A DNA stretch of 64,000 bases from Tetragonia tetragonoides (GCA_038025085.1 CM076154.1:21028501-21092500), one strand, 5' to 3'. Counted from the stretch's first letter, positions 26,152 to 38,676 are shown. Made by a program: numbers and translations. Notes: a model not told the origin generated them from the letters alone.

Positions 26152-26982
26152 CGGGTTGGTGATGGAAATTAGGGTTACCTGATTTAGCTGTGGGTGAAGC
26201 TACTTCTTCTGAACTTATTATGTACAGTCAGGACCCTCATGCCTTGAAAGGCGTCTGCTTTCATTAGCTGATGTATTCAGTTTGCTAGGACTTTAGCTCA
26301 CTACATTAGCTTTTTCTTCGCCAGCTTCCATATGTAACTTTTGTGTTTTTTCTCCTCAATATTGATAGGAACTTGTGCTATTAGTGATACTGATTGGTTA
26401 ATTGTCTATTATGGTTGATATTCTGTCATAGGTTTGTTATTTCTTGATCAGTCATCTCATCTCATAAGCCTATTGCCATTTGCCCAGTCCTAGTCGTTTT
26501 CTAATTGGTTTCTTGAGTAGAAGTTGGAAACTGGTTGTTGAACTTTTATCTGCCAGTCAACTCAAAGGAAAGAAGGAAAAGAGAAAACACCCATGTTTGA
26601 GCTCTGTGTGACGAGCAGTTTATTGTTTCATGTTATGCGTTTGCTCAGGAAAATGTGCTGACATTTTATAGAACACTGATCTGTGGAATTAAGCAACAGT
26701 ATAGAGACTAGAGACTAGATATAACTCCGAGCTGCAGCTGCCTAATATAGTTAGTAGAGTATGTAATTTGATTAATTTTTCTTGTTTGTTTTCCCGGCCA
26801 ATTACTTTCTAGATAAGTGACCTTTTGTATTCACAGCGCCACCCCATAACCATTTTTCTGTTAAGTTTTGGTTACCTTCTTTTTTTTTCCCCTATTTTCA
26901 GTTTTGAAATTATTTTCCATTGATTTATGTGGGAATTAGAATCAGTTGTATCAATACCACACCCTAAAAAGTAATTACACAC

Positions 26983-26988
<6 letters not shown>
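26152..26988. other. 3' UTR of the RRM gene and spacer
   Basis: Transcribed 3' UTR-like sequence follows the stop at 26151. No further coding potential or recognisable repeat before the CT tract at 26989. Confidence 0.6.

Positions 26989-27031
<43 letters not shown>
26989..27031 (+). repeat. (CT)n microsatellite, probably in the leader of the LeuRS copy
   Basis: A pure CT tract followed by CCTGCCCTCCCACCACTGGC and a possible splice donor AAG/GTAACC at 27051-27058. The next plausible acceptor is TTTTGCAG at 28797-28804, 25 bp before the LeuRS ATG. This could be a 5' UTR exon and leader intron. Confidence 0.6.
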
Positions 27032-27032
<1 letters not shown>

Positions 27033-27174
27033 GCCCTCCCACCACTGGCAAGGTAACCCAACCAAAACCCGCCTTTCCTCTTCTCTTCTCTGCTCTTCCC
27101 TTTTCATTTGTTTCTTTATTTATCTATTTATTTCCACAAAAAGAATTACATACTAGTGTTTTGCTTACATGGTC

Positions 27175-27758
27175 TGAACTGAAATTGTTCCAACACCCAT
27201 GTCCTGAATTCCCTTTTTTTTATTTTTTTATTTTACCTTTTTCGAGTTAGTACATACTAATGAAACTGATTGATTTGTAGAATTAATGAGGGGAATTGCA
27301 AGTGAACAGTATAATATCGAAAATTTTCCAGTCTAATGATCTGGGCCTTTGTTTCTGTTTCTAAACCCGAAATTTGTTAATACCCATAACCCAAAAAAGT
27401 AGTCTTTTGTTCAATTTGGGTTTTTAAGTATTTTGGTATTAAAAGTTCAGTTTGCTTAAATTGATTGAACTGAAATTGTTCCAAGACCCAAATTCTGAAA
27501 TGCCTTATTTTGTCTTTGATGAACTAGTACATACTAATGAAACTGATTGAGTTGTAGAATTAATGATGAACTGATTTTTTGTAGAATTAATGAGCAATAG
27601 CAACACTATAATTATAGTGCCTATGAATCAATGAAGTCTAACGATCTGGGCCTTTGTTTCTGTTTCTAAACGACTAAACCTGAATTTGTTAATACTCATT
27701 ACCCAAAAGCACTATTTTGTTCAATTTGTTTTCAGTATTTTTGGTATTCAAAGTTCAG
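27175..27758. repeat. Tandem duplication (about 285 bp unit) in the putative leader intron
   Basis: Units at about 27175-27450 and 27466-27758 share GAACTGAAATTGTTCCAA, AGTACATACTAATGAAACTG, GATCTGGGCCTTTGTTTCTG and a GTATT..AAAGTTCAG end. They are clearly homologous but diverged by substitutions and an insertion in the second copy. Confidence 0.8.
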
Positions 27759-28089
27759 AGATTTTGGTACTTGATATATTGGTTGACTGTTGACTGTTGA
27801 GGTTTGAGTTTGATATTGGAAACCAGAATGTAATTTTGTTTGCTTCGTTTTAGTAGTAATTTGAATTGCAATTGAGTTTCTTTAATCGGGTTTGTAGGAT
27901 TGAATTGTCGAGATCGGTAGAGGTTTAACTCAATAACCTGAGACTGTTCCTATTACTGAGGTATTTTTTCATGTCTTTTGATTTGTTTGCATAGTCTTCA
28001 CTTCAGAAATTATGTTCAGCTAGTATACAGTTATACACTACCATAAAGTGAAACGTGTAGCAAATATGTTGTTAGGCATTCCTGGTTTT

Positions 28090-28240
28090 TTTCATAAATA
28101 GAGTGAGTTGGCTAGCACTCGTAGTCTTACATGTTGAGAGTCATAGGTTTAGGCTTGAACCTTCCATGGCTGCAGTGCAATAACCGATAAGTGTTTACAA
28201 GTGGGGTAGGCTCTTGCATTAGGTTTTCAATTGAAAATTT
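28090..28240 (+). mobile_element. Possible tRNA-derived SINE relic
   Basis: A box-A-like TTGGCTAGCACTCGTAG and box-B-like GGCTTGAACCT are spaced about 35 bp apart, followed by SINE-like sequence. No target duplication or tail could be fixed. Confidence 0.35.
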
Positions 28241-28381
28241 AAAAAAAAATGTGGTGGTTCTTGTTAACTGGATTGCATCAGTTCCTGGCTTTTATTCTGT
28301 GCTATCTGTTCTGAAAAGAGTTGGAATGGAATTAAAGAGTTAATATTGGCAATTTTTCACCTCTGAGGTTACGAGGACTAA

Positions 28382-28538
28382 GGCCCTGTTCTTTTCGTCG
28401 ATTCCATGCTGCATTCCGTTCCATTCCGCGCCGCATTCTGTACTTCATTTTGTCTCACATATTTTTGAATTATCCGCGCCGCACCGTTCCGTTCCGTTCC
28501 TCACCGTCCCGCACCATTCCGTTGAAGAGAACAGGGCC
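28382..28538. mobile_element. PIF/Harbinger (Tourist-like) MITE, 157 bp
   Basis: The left end GGCCCTGTTCTTTTC and the right end (reverse) GGCCCTGTTCTCTTC form TIRs. A TAA triplet flanks both sides (28379-28381 and 28539-28541). The interior is GC-richer than its surroundings, with repeated CCGTTCC words. Confidence 0.8.
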
Positions 28539-28829
28539 TAAATCAAATGTCTCAAGGAATTTTTGTGTGTGTTAATTTTTTGTGAAGCAGCCAGCTAGTC
28601 AATGTGTTTTGAATCAAATGTCGAATATAGATACCTCTCAGCAATCAATTTTAGGCCATCTGACTAGGGAGCCTTGTCAAAGGCACATAGGTAATGAAAT
28701 TACAGGATAATTTGTTTGGTTTGGTTTTTATGAATGCTATTTTTGTAGCCAGAGCTGAATTTCATTTTACTGTTGTTTTAATGCTCTTCTTTGTTCTTTT
28801 GCAGTTTCGGTAAGATATATTATAGCAAC

Positions 28830-31800
28830 ATGGCTGAAGGTAATAAAAGCTTTGCAAGGAGAGATCGTCTCCTTGAGATTGAGTCAAAGGTAACTAGCTG
28901 GTGGGAACAGAATGATGTTTTCGTAGCGGAGTCTCTGGAACAACCTCCTGGGCCTGGAGAGAAGTTCTTTGGAAATTTTCCGTTTCCATATATGAATGGG
29001 TATTTGCATCTTGGACATGCTTTTTCACTTTCCAAGGTAGAGTTTGCTGCAGCTTACCACAGACTGAGAGGTGCAAATGTACTCTTTCCTTTTGGTTTTC
29101 ACTGCACTGGCATGCCCATCAAGGCTGCAGCAGATAAACTAGCAAGACAAAATGCAACAATTTGGAAACCGTCCTGAGTTTCCATCTGAAGGAGAGGAAG
29201 AAGCAAGACAGCCATCAGAACAAGAGGATGCTAGTGCAGCTCCTGGCAAGTTCAAGGGCAAGAAATCCAAGGCTGCAGCTAAAGCTGGAACTCAAGTATA
29301 CCAGTGGGAGATCATGCGTAGTTTTGGCCTTTCCGATGATGAAATCTCAAAGTTTCAAGATCCATCTAAATGGATAACCTATTTCCCACCATTGGCTGTT
29401 GAAGACTTGAAAGCTTTGGCTTGGGTGTTGACTAGAGGCGCTCTTTTGTCACTACAGACATCAATCCATTCTTTGATTCGTTTGTGAGGTGGCAGATGAG
29501 GAAGCTAAAAGCAGCTGGTAAGATTGTGAAAGACGTACGATACACTATCTACTCACCTCTTGATGGCTAACCATGCACTGACCATGACAGGACATCGGGC
29601 GAGGGGGTTCAGCCTCAAGAGTACACTATAATCAAGATGGAAGTTGTTTCACCATTTCCTGGAAAATTGAGCGCTTTAGAGGGTAGAAAAGTGTTTTTGA
29701 CTGTTGCAACATTAAGACCAGAAACCATGTATGGGCAAACGAATGCTTGGGTTTTACCCGACGGGAAATATGGAGCCTGTGAGGTTAATGATACAGATGT
29801 TTTCAACGTTACTCAGAGAGCAGCCCTGAATCTTGCATATCAGAGATACTCAAGGATCCCAGAGAAGCCTACTTGCTTGGTAGAACTTACTGGTCATGAC
29901 TTGATTGGTCTGCCTTTGAAGTCACCTCTCTCATTTAACGAAATCATTTATACTCTCCCTATGTTAACTATCTTGACTGACAAAGGGACATGGATTGTGA
30001 CCAGTGTCCCTAGTGATGCTCCTGATGATTATATGGCCTTGCATGATTTGAAGGGAAAGCCAACGCTGAGAGCTACATTTGGTGTGAAAGATGAGTGGGT
30101 AGTTCCCTTTGAAATCATACCCATCATTAATATATCCCGGGGTTTGGGGACAAGCCTGCTGAGAAGGTTTGCTCGGACTTGAAGATCAAGAGTCAGAACG
30201 ACAAAGAAAAACTTGCTGAAGCAAAGAGATTAACTTACTTGAAGGGGTTCACTGAAGGGATAATGCTTGTTGGAGACTTTACTGGGGAGAAGGTTGAGGA
30301 AGCCAAGCCAAAAGTCAGAAAAATGCTTTTAGATGAAGGCCAAGCCATTATGTACAGTGAGCCGGAGAAACGGGTTATCTCTAGATCAGGTGATGAGTGT
30401 GTTGTTGCTCTGACAGACCAGTGGTACATCACATATGGTGAAGCTGAATGGAAAAAGTTTGCTGAGGAGTGCTTGGCCAACATGAATCTCTACTCTGATG
30501 AGACACGTCATGGTTTTGAGCATACCCTCGGTTGGCTTAACCAGTGGGCTTGCTCAAGGTCATTTGGTCTGATGAGCAGTTCCTTGTGGAATCCCTTTCT
30601 GACTTAACCATATATATGGCGTATTACACTGTTGCTCGTTTTCTGCAAAATGGAGACATATACGGATCTAGTACTAGTTCTGTAAATCCAGAACAGATGA
30701 CTGATGAGGTTTGGGATTTTCTATTCTGTGGCGGTTCGTATCCACAATCACCAGGTATTTTTTTTATTAAATTTATTAAGTAGACAACTAATTGCTAATC
30801 AAGCTACAACATATCGAGGCCTTAGAGCAAGGCGAAACTAGACGTTACCGTCAAGGGGTTCAAGGACCTTCATAAATGGGATGTTTCATATACTGCACAT
30901 TATTCTTAGTTCTTATGCATTTACACAATCTAGAATGAAGCAATAAAAAAATACTAAAAGTACATATGATTAACCTAAAACTATGATCTTTTATTTAGGA
31001 TGCCATGAAGGACTTTTTCTTTATAAAGACTATTGACTTTATTCAATTACAAACACATTTTTGCAAGGAAAGTGAACTAACAATGAAATATACAAACCAA
31101 TCAAAACTATATATACTAGAAAAGAAAAAAAAAAGATTTAACAGTTAGGGACTCTTGGGTCATTGGGTTTCTTTCTCTTTTCATATTACATTTGCAAACA
31201 CTTCGTATTTATTTCAGTTACATTCTAATAGAATTTGTGAGCCCTATTCTTCTTCGTGTAATGGCAACCAACAAAAAATAAATTACATGTATGATGTATG
31301 TGAGCCCTTAGGCACTTCGTCCCTGCCCTAGAGCCCACTCTTATACCTCTTATACAATCATCTGCACCTCTGTAAAACTACCATGTACATTGGAATATCT
31401 ATGCTCTATATGAAGAAAGTGTTAATGCTACTTTTAATAATACTGATATATATATGCTACTTGTCATCAGGTATTGATCCAAATGTTCTTCACCGGATGA
31501 AGAAGGAAGTCGACTACTAGTACCCATTTGATCTTCGGGTCTCTGGCAAAGATCTCATCCAGAACCATCTGACATTCAGTATTTATAATCACACTGCAAT
31601 CTGGGACAGAAGTCATTGGCCTCGTGGATTCAGATGTAATGGACACATTTTGCTAAATTCTGAGAAGATGTCCAAGTCAACAGGAAACTTTAAGACGCTG
31701 CGCCAGTCTATTGAGGATTTCTCTGCTGATGCCACAAGATTTGCTCTTGCAGATGCAGGTGATGATGGTGTTGATGATGCAAATTTTGTGTTTGAGACAG

Positions 31801-32781
31801 CAAATAATTCCATTAGGCTTCTGACAAACGAAATTACATGGATGGAAGAAGTTCTTGCCTCGGAAGCAGCATTAAGAATAGGGTCTGCATCTACATTTGC
31901 AGATCGAATGTTTAAAAATGAGATAAACTTGGCAATCAAATTGACTGAGCAGAACTACCATAATTATTTGTTCCGAGACGCTCTCAAAACTGGCTTTCAT
32001 AACCTGCAAGCTGCTAGGGATTTTTACAGACTCTTGTGGTGCTGCTGGCATGCACAGGGATTTGGTGTGGCATTTTATGGATGTTCAGACACGACTTATT
32101 ACCCCGATTTGTCCACACTACGGTGAGTATGTTTGGAGGGAACTTTTGAAGAAGGAAGGTTTTGCAATAAAAGCAGGCTGGCCTGTAGCTGATGCGCCTG
32201 ATTTGACCCTCAAGCGTACCAATAAGCACTTGCAAGATTCAATAGCCCGGATGAGGGATCTTCTGTTGAAGCAAATCCAAGGATCCAAGAAGGCTAACAA
32301 GAAAGGAGCTCCGGTTACACGAATAGCCAAGGACAAGCAATTATCTGGATTGATTTACGTGAGCCAAACTTATGATGGATGGAAGGAAGAGTGCTTGAAT
32401 ATACTTCGGGCCAATTTCGACTCTAAATCTTGCACCTTTGCCCCAGATGCTGAAATTATGGCAGCATTGAAGAAGAGTGAGCTTGCCCAGGCTACATATT
32501 TCAAGCAAATCCAAAAGCTCTGTATGCCTTTCTTGAAGTTCAAGAAAGATGAGACCCTCTCAGTGGGGCCCCACGTTTTGGAATCAAAGCTTCCCTTCGA
32601 CGAGATCAATGTTCTCTCTGAGAACTTGGAGCTGATCAGGAGGCAACTTGGATTGGAACGTGTGGAGGTCTGCTCGTTTACAGACCCGAATGTTGTTGCT
32701 AAAGCAGGATCTTTGACTTCATTGCTAAATCAAAATCCTCCGTTGCCTGGTAAACCCACTCCCACTTACCTGACACACTAA
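28830..32781 (+). pseudogene. Cytosolic leucyl-tRNA synthetase pseudogene
   Basis: LeuRS charges tRNA-Leu. Recognisable in order: N-terminus from ATG 28830, the HIGH-type signature HLGH near 29009 (MNGYLHLGHAFSLSKVEF), the CP1 editing domain with TVATLRPETMYGQTNAW (about 29700) and VTSVPSDAPDD (about 30000), KMSKSTGN (about 31668), the anticodon-binding region and a C-terminal domain to the stop at 32781. Lesions: frameshift at about 29146, frameshift near 29420, stop at 29433-29435, stop at 29568-29570, frameshift near 30140, a deletion plus frameshift near 30560 that removes several codons, a 716 bp interruption at 30755-31470, stop at 31519-31521 and a frameshift near 32033. A full protein cannot be made. 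The number and spread of lesions argue against sequencing error. The leader intron suggests a DNA-level duplicate rather than a retrocopy. Confidence 0.93.
30755..31470. other. 716 bp GT-AG interruption of the LeuRS pseudogene
   Basis: Coding sequence breaks after GGSYPQSP and resumes at GIDPNVLHRMKK. The insert starts GTATTT and ends CATCAG, so it can be read as an intron with phase-compatible ends. The same data also give an 8 bp direct repeat CAGGTATT at 30752-30759 and 31468-31475, as a hAT insertion would. No TIRs were seen, so I favour an intron. Confidence 0.6.
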
Positions 32782-34116
32782 AAGAACACTGATGATTTCC
32801 GGTTTTGGGATGAGCTTTGTCATTTTTGTTTGCAGTTCTGACATGTCTAGATTATGTACAAATTATGAATGCTATCAATGTATCTTTAACAATAAAATTA
32901 GAGAAGTCTGTTTGGTATTGATTCCTACAATTAGACCGCTCTAGCCAGGATTTTGAGTTCAAAGCAGGGAGGATATAAGAATAGTAACTTGGACATGGTA
33001 CCAACTTTTGTTCCAAAATAAACTTATCTGCAACACTATAATTGATGCTCGTTGGTTGGTAAAGAGGAGTATACTTCTTTTCGAGTACTTTATCAGAGTG
33101 CAACTGGTAACTGAATTTATCAGAGTGTTCATCCTTTTGATCACGTCAATGGTGTATTGTTATGGAAAGACCGTCTTATACAAGTTTTTGTGTTGTTGCA
33201 ATTGTACTTGTGATTCTTGAACTGGAAAGAGTAACTCGGTGGAGGTAGACTTGTGTGTGGTTTATGGTGAAGAAACACATTGTTTTGTTTGACTTTCCTG
33301 TATTTTGTGTTGAGCTTTATGGTTTACTGGGAAGATACAAGATGCATTTGAGTTGCGTGGTCCTATTTGTTTTGACGAGGTTGGTACATTGTAGACGGGG
33401 GGGACGCAGGAGGGTCGTGTAACTTCTTGCTCCCTAATGTTGGTTTTATTATGTGTTTCTTAGCACTTGCTTGGGTACTCACCTCTGGTATAGTGAGTGT
33501 TCATAAGTAACTCAACACTAAAGCCTTGTTATAGTCTGCACTGCAGTCTCTGCAGGGTAATCACCACTTTATGTGAAGGGCCAATTCTCTATATCTTTAG
33601 GAAGGTTTCTACTACGTATTTTTTCTCCTTTTTCTGTCATGCCAAATGTTTGGATATTAATACTTAGAATTCTACAAATATCTATGTACAATCAACTTCT
33701 CCATCCCAGGCAATGAAAGCTAGATTTAGAGATTCAGAAGGTTATTATGAAAAATATAAGACAGATTTCTTGACACAACTTCATCTTTGTGGTACAACTA
33801 CAAAAAGTATTAGTGAAAGAAATTTGCTTGCCACTAACATGTTGTATGTAGCTTTGCAATCCTTGCTTATCAAAAAAAACCCCGAATAAAATATATCTTG
33901 AAGAGCAACCAACATGTTCAACTCTGCTTAATTTGCAACTTCAAAAACCAAAAAAAAAAACTGCTTAATTTGCAAACTTAAAAACTCGAAATGGTGCATA
34001 CATTTCAACGAGTATCTAATCCATCAGTATCAGTAGCAATAACAAGGTGTGAAATAGGATCCTCTCTAATATAGGTGTTTCCCCAGTTACACAATCTCAT
34101 TTGCGTGTGTAATTGT
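32782..34116. other. Spacer after the LeuRS pseudogene
   Basis: The first 100-150 bp look like 3' UTR remnant. The rest is AT-rich with no gene, no long repeat and no clear transposon ends. Confidence 0.5.
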
Positions 34117-37100
34117 TGTGGGGTCGGATTTTCGGGTTTCCTGGATTTGGACTCGGGAATCGTCGCGTTATGCGCCAAGGGGCGCATCCCACGGAAATCG
34201 ACCGATTGAAGGGGTCAATTGTCAAGGAATTATCGCAAGGTTCGAAATCGCCACCTTGTTAAAAAGAAATATAAATAAGGGTTCGAAGTCGCCACCTTGT
34301 TATGACCCAAACAAGGACGGGTTCCAAAAGAAAAGAATTTTATAAAAGATTTAAAAGAAAATCATTTAAGAAACCCAAAATTGACACCATTGCGATAAGG
34401 CACGAAAATTCTTGTGACTGGTCTGCTATTACAAAGACTTGGGTTCGGGGTCTAGGTTAGAAGGTGCGGACGCCACTCGGACCCGTCTCCTCCTTCGTAC
34501 TGAGTACGGGCTCTTTACTAATACGTCAAATCCCTTTGAAAGCTTCGAATTTGGTTATTTTATGCCAAAAAACAAAAACACATAAGTTCATATTGTCACA
34601 CAACATGATTGCACACAAATCAAGGCAAATGCCTAAAAACCGATATATTCACATATGTACAACGGGCTTGGATACGCTTATACTGCACTACGTACCAATC
34701 ATCGTAGGACTTGAATCTACTCATGGATCAAAGCCCTAATCGTAGTTCTTGAACGGGGAATTCAGTCATTAGACTCTTGGGTGCCACTAAGGCGAGTGTG
34801 TTCGTTCTTTCCCGTTAGAGGGACATAATCGAGAAACTTATAAGATGACTCGCTACTAGAGTCGAATTGATCCGAGGAACCTTCTACTCCCCTAACATGG
34901 AGCAAGAAATGGTTCGAAATGGGATGATTTGCCTACTCCTTCGAGGCATTCAACCCAACAACATCTGGAGATATACGGGGATCAACCCAATTCTTAGCTT
35001 TGAGTATAAGTATTAGACTTCTCGAAAATATCTGTTCTTCACTGGGGAATAACGTTCACTGGGGTTGGGTAAATGGATGATTTGAGTAGAATTTGGTTAT
35101 GGGTTTGGTGAATAGTGGTTCTAAAGAGTCTTAGATAGAATTCCCCGAAATGGCCCAAAGCCAAATAAGAGGGGACGATCAATTATTCGTTTATATTCCA
35201 TCATAGGTATTCCACCGGGGAAAGCGGTTTTCAACCGTGGGATAGTCCAATAAGGATTCACGCCACTGGGGAAATGTCCACTGGGGATTGATGAGTGAAG
35301 TCGGTTTTGAATAGTGGTAGGTGAAATACTCATGATCGCGTATAAGTGAATAAGTGATTCAAACCTCGAATTTGATTTTGGGCCGGTTTTGTACATAAGT
35401 GAATATACCGGTCTTTATCAACAATTATCGTATAAGTATGCAAACACTTATGGTTGAGTCAAACATCATTTTTTTTATTGTGGTGAGTTAAATTATTTAG
35501 TGGAAATATGCATACGCAAATATGTACACAAACGAATTAATAATAGCCTTAGGGAGACGAATTACATCATTCGAAAATATATACATCAAAATAATACAAC
35601 TATGTACAAGTCCTACAAAAATAAAATATTGCTCGGTCTTGATATCCATTGTTGCTCCGGGGCTCGGGATTGGGTCCCGTCTTCGAAAGATCAAAAAACC
35701 GATGTTGAAATCATTATTTTTAATGAATTAATCTAAAAATTGATTATTTACAGCGCACTCTCACGAATTTGGACAAGGGAATTATCCAAACGAATCGTTT
35801 TATTCATGAAATTATTTTTAAAATAAACTAAACTCACTAAAGAGCTAGAGTGGAGAGTTTCTTATTTTTATCATTTTATTTAATAATTAAACGAAAATTC
35901 TCAAATGAGGAAACAAAAACTGTTTTTGTGCAAGTCTAGACAGAACTTCAAAAAATCAAAACTATGTCTTAGAATAAGTAAATTTAGTGATTCCAAAGCC
36001 TAACCTGTTTCATTTTATGTTCTCTTCCTAATGTAAAAATCTCAAGTTGATAAAGTTCATTATTAGGACATTATCGTCAAATTAAAAGCTTTTGGAAGTT
36101 AAATTCAGTCTTGCGGTTTTCGATTTAACTGGAATTAATTACAAGGATTTAGTGTCCAATATTTACACACATTAAACTAAGTTGGTTTGTGATTATGTAC
36201 AAAAATTAACGAGAATTATCGTGTACTTTAAGACAATTAACTAAATTAAACAAAAGTTCGGTTCTTCGTTCGTGAGTACAAGTTTGACAGAAACATTTGT
36301 TTCTTAGCAGATTATTACTCGGTTTTGTTTAATTCGTTAAAAATATATTAGAAGTCCAAATATAGTAATTCCAAAGTCCAAAATGGTCAAAATCACGTCT
36401 AGTATCCATTAAAAGAGTTACTTTGCATTGAGGTAGTGCAAATCACCATGTTATTTACAGATTATTGAAGGTTGTCAATTCTGTACATTAGCTTATTTAT
36501 TTATTTTTAGCATTTGTTATACTAAATATAAATTCATAAAAATTTTACAGAGTCAATAACATATAGTGAGGACTGTTAAGAAAAATTATGAAAAATTATT
36601 GACATCTCTAAATGAGGTAATTAGGTCATTGTTTAACAAGTTAAAAATGTCCAAATGTCCAAACTGTCCAGCATAATTTCGCCACTAAAGAATTCACGGT
36701 AATTGTCCAAAATATGAAAACTCGATGTCTGTAGAATCGTGAAAATGTCCTTTACAAATTATTCAGAAATAGCTTAAGTCTAAATCGTTCATTTTTATAA
36801 GTTATAGCTCATTTTATCCTTAAGGGTCAGATCTGGATACCTCCACTTTTAATCATTATAACTAAACAATTAACCGTTGGATCTTAGTGAAACTTATGTC
36901 ATTTTAAAGGTCACAAATCAAAGTTTTGTTTAGCATTAATTTCACTCAGATCTAAGCGTTGGATCGTCCGCAAACGTTAAGAAAAGTTGATACTACGAAA
37001 CTGTCAAAAATTCGAGATTATTACAATAACTAATTATTGCTCCTCTAAGGCCATTATTTCGTTTGGTATGCAAAATGAACATTTTTTAACATTTTTTATG

Positions 37101-37493
37101 AAAAATATGATAAGATGGTGAGTATAACAACACAAGTAAAAAAAAAGTTAGCACTCACTCATCCTCACCGATTTTTCATTTTTATCTTGTTTAACTACCG
37201 TCTAAACCCTCAATGAAGGTTGTTCCTATTAGTTTCTTGACCGTTTGCGAATTGGTTGACCTTGTAGATCATCCCAGAGCAAAACACATCAATGCGTTGA
37301 TTTAATGTTAGAATTAGAAGTTAGATTAGTAGACAAATGAATATTACATTTTGAGTAAAATGGGAGAGGGATTTACATGAAAAATCAAAAGAGTAAAAAG
37401 GGATGAATAAAATTACAAAAAAGAAGAGACTTTTACCCTTTGCTTGAGGTTGATCTTGATTCTTCAATTGTTGAGGATTGGAGAGCTTTTTTT

Positions 37494-37514
37494 GTTTTTT
37501 TTTTTTTTTTTTTT
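37494..37514. repeat. Poly(T) tract
   Basis: Run of T broken by single G residues at the edges, within T-rich sequence. No flanking duplication was found. Confidence 0.6.
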
Positions 37515-37954
37515 GTTTTTGTATTTGCTTTTCTTCTTGATTTTTTGATTTCTAAACTTTCTAACTTAAGATTGCTAAAGAAGTAGTAGAGGTGAAAGAA
37601 GAGAGAAATGACTTAAGAAAATTTTCTAAGGAAAGGCCCCCCCTTTAAGTGAAAAAATAAGGGGTATTTATAGGAAAAATCAAGAGTGGGGGATTAGGGT
37701 TTGAGGAGTAGAAAATCAGAAAATAATGCCAAGAAAAATCAAGTTTTTAAGCTAAAAGAAATTGGAAACTAGTCAATAGAGGTCAAGCTTAGGGGTCACC
37801 TTAGAGGGCAACCTTAGGGGGATTAAAAAGGAAATAAAAAAGAAAGGTGAAAACAAAGAAATTAAAAGAGGTTTGTCTAATTTGGGTAAAAATAAGACAA
37901 TGTAGATATTTTTTGATTTAGGAATAATAAGACAAAAATTAGACATAAAGCAGA

Positions 37955-38539
37955 GTGATTTCCTCAAATATACATCATTCACAAACTAATTTCCAAATTA
38001 GCTTCGGTTCAAAACTATTTCCCCACATATACACCACGTAGGATCGGACTGTGGCCTGGAACTCTGGAAGCGAATTTATTTTTTTTTATAGCGAAAGGCA
38101 AAGCCGCTGTGGGCCACAGCGGCTTAAGTAAGTCGCTGTGGGCCACAGCGGCTTTACCTTTCGCTATAAAAAAAAATATAAATTCGCTTCCAAGCCACAG
38201 TCCGATCACTATTTTTTTTTTTTTTATAGCGAAAGGCAAAGCCGTTGTGGCCCACAGCGGCTTAAGTAAGCCGCTGTGGGCCACAGCGGCTTTACCTTTC
38301 GCTATAAAAAAAATTATAAATTCGCTTCCAGGCTACAGTCCGATCACTAATTTTTTTTTTTATAGCGAAAGGCAAAGCCGCTGTGGGCCACAGCGGCTTT
38401 GCCTTTCGCTATAAAAAAAAAATTAAATTCACTTCCAGGCCACAGTCCGATCCTACGTGGTGTATATGTGGGGAAATAGTTTTGAACCGAAGCTAATTTG
38501 GGAATTAGTTTGTGAATGATGTATATTTGAGGAAATCAC
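37955..38539. repeat. Foldback element with three tandem hairpins and five 21 bp palindromes
   Basis: Outer arms at about 37955-38060 and 38430-38539 are nearly perfect inverted repeats over about 105 bp, starting GTGATTTCCTCAAATATAC at each end. Between them are three tandem hairpin units (about 38042-38207, 38208-38345, 38346-38452). Units 1 and 2 are bounded by TATAGCGAAAGGC and GGCTTTACCTTTCGCTATA, and unit 3 has a shorter single-palindrome core. The palindrome GCCGCTGTGGGCCACAGCGG plus C (or a one-base variant) occurs at 38103-38123, 38132-38152, 38241-38261, 38270-38290 and 38377-38397. Because the repeat is palindromic, both strands yield similar open frames rich in LWATAALPFAIKK, which are not evidence for a protein. 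Confidence 0.9.
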
Positions 38540-38654
38540 ACGAGAAAGCAAATGTAAACAACAAAAAAAAGAAAAAAAAAAAAGTTTGATTTGCTGTTTT
38601 GTGGGATGAACTGAACCGGGTAGAGAGAGAAGAGGGGTTGGGTGGGTCCCACTC

Positions 38655-38676
38655 GGAGAGAGAGAGAGAGAGAGAG
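38655..38676. repeat. (GA)n microsatellite
   Basis: About 11 GA units within purine-rich, G-rich sequence. Confidence 0.8.

Noticed and set aside
25685..26182. A 165-codon frame and an antisense frame over the glycine-rich exon
   Set aside because: Shadow frames caused by GGN repeats; the RRM frame continues through the same bases with correct splice signals.
38015..38414. Open frames on both strands with repeated LWATAALPFAIKK
   Set aside because: A by-product of the palindromic array: both strands give the same peptide. No start context, splice sites or domain.
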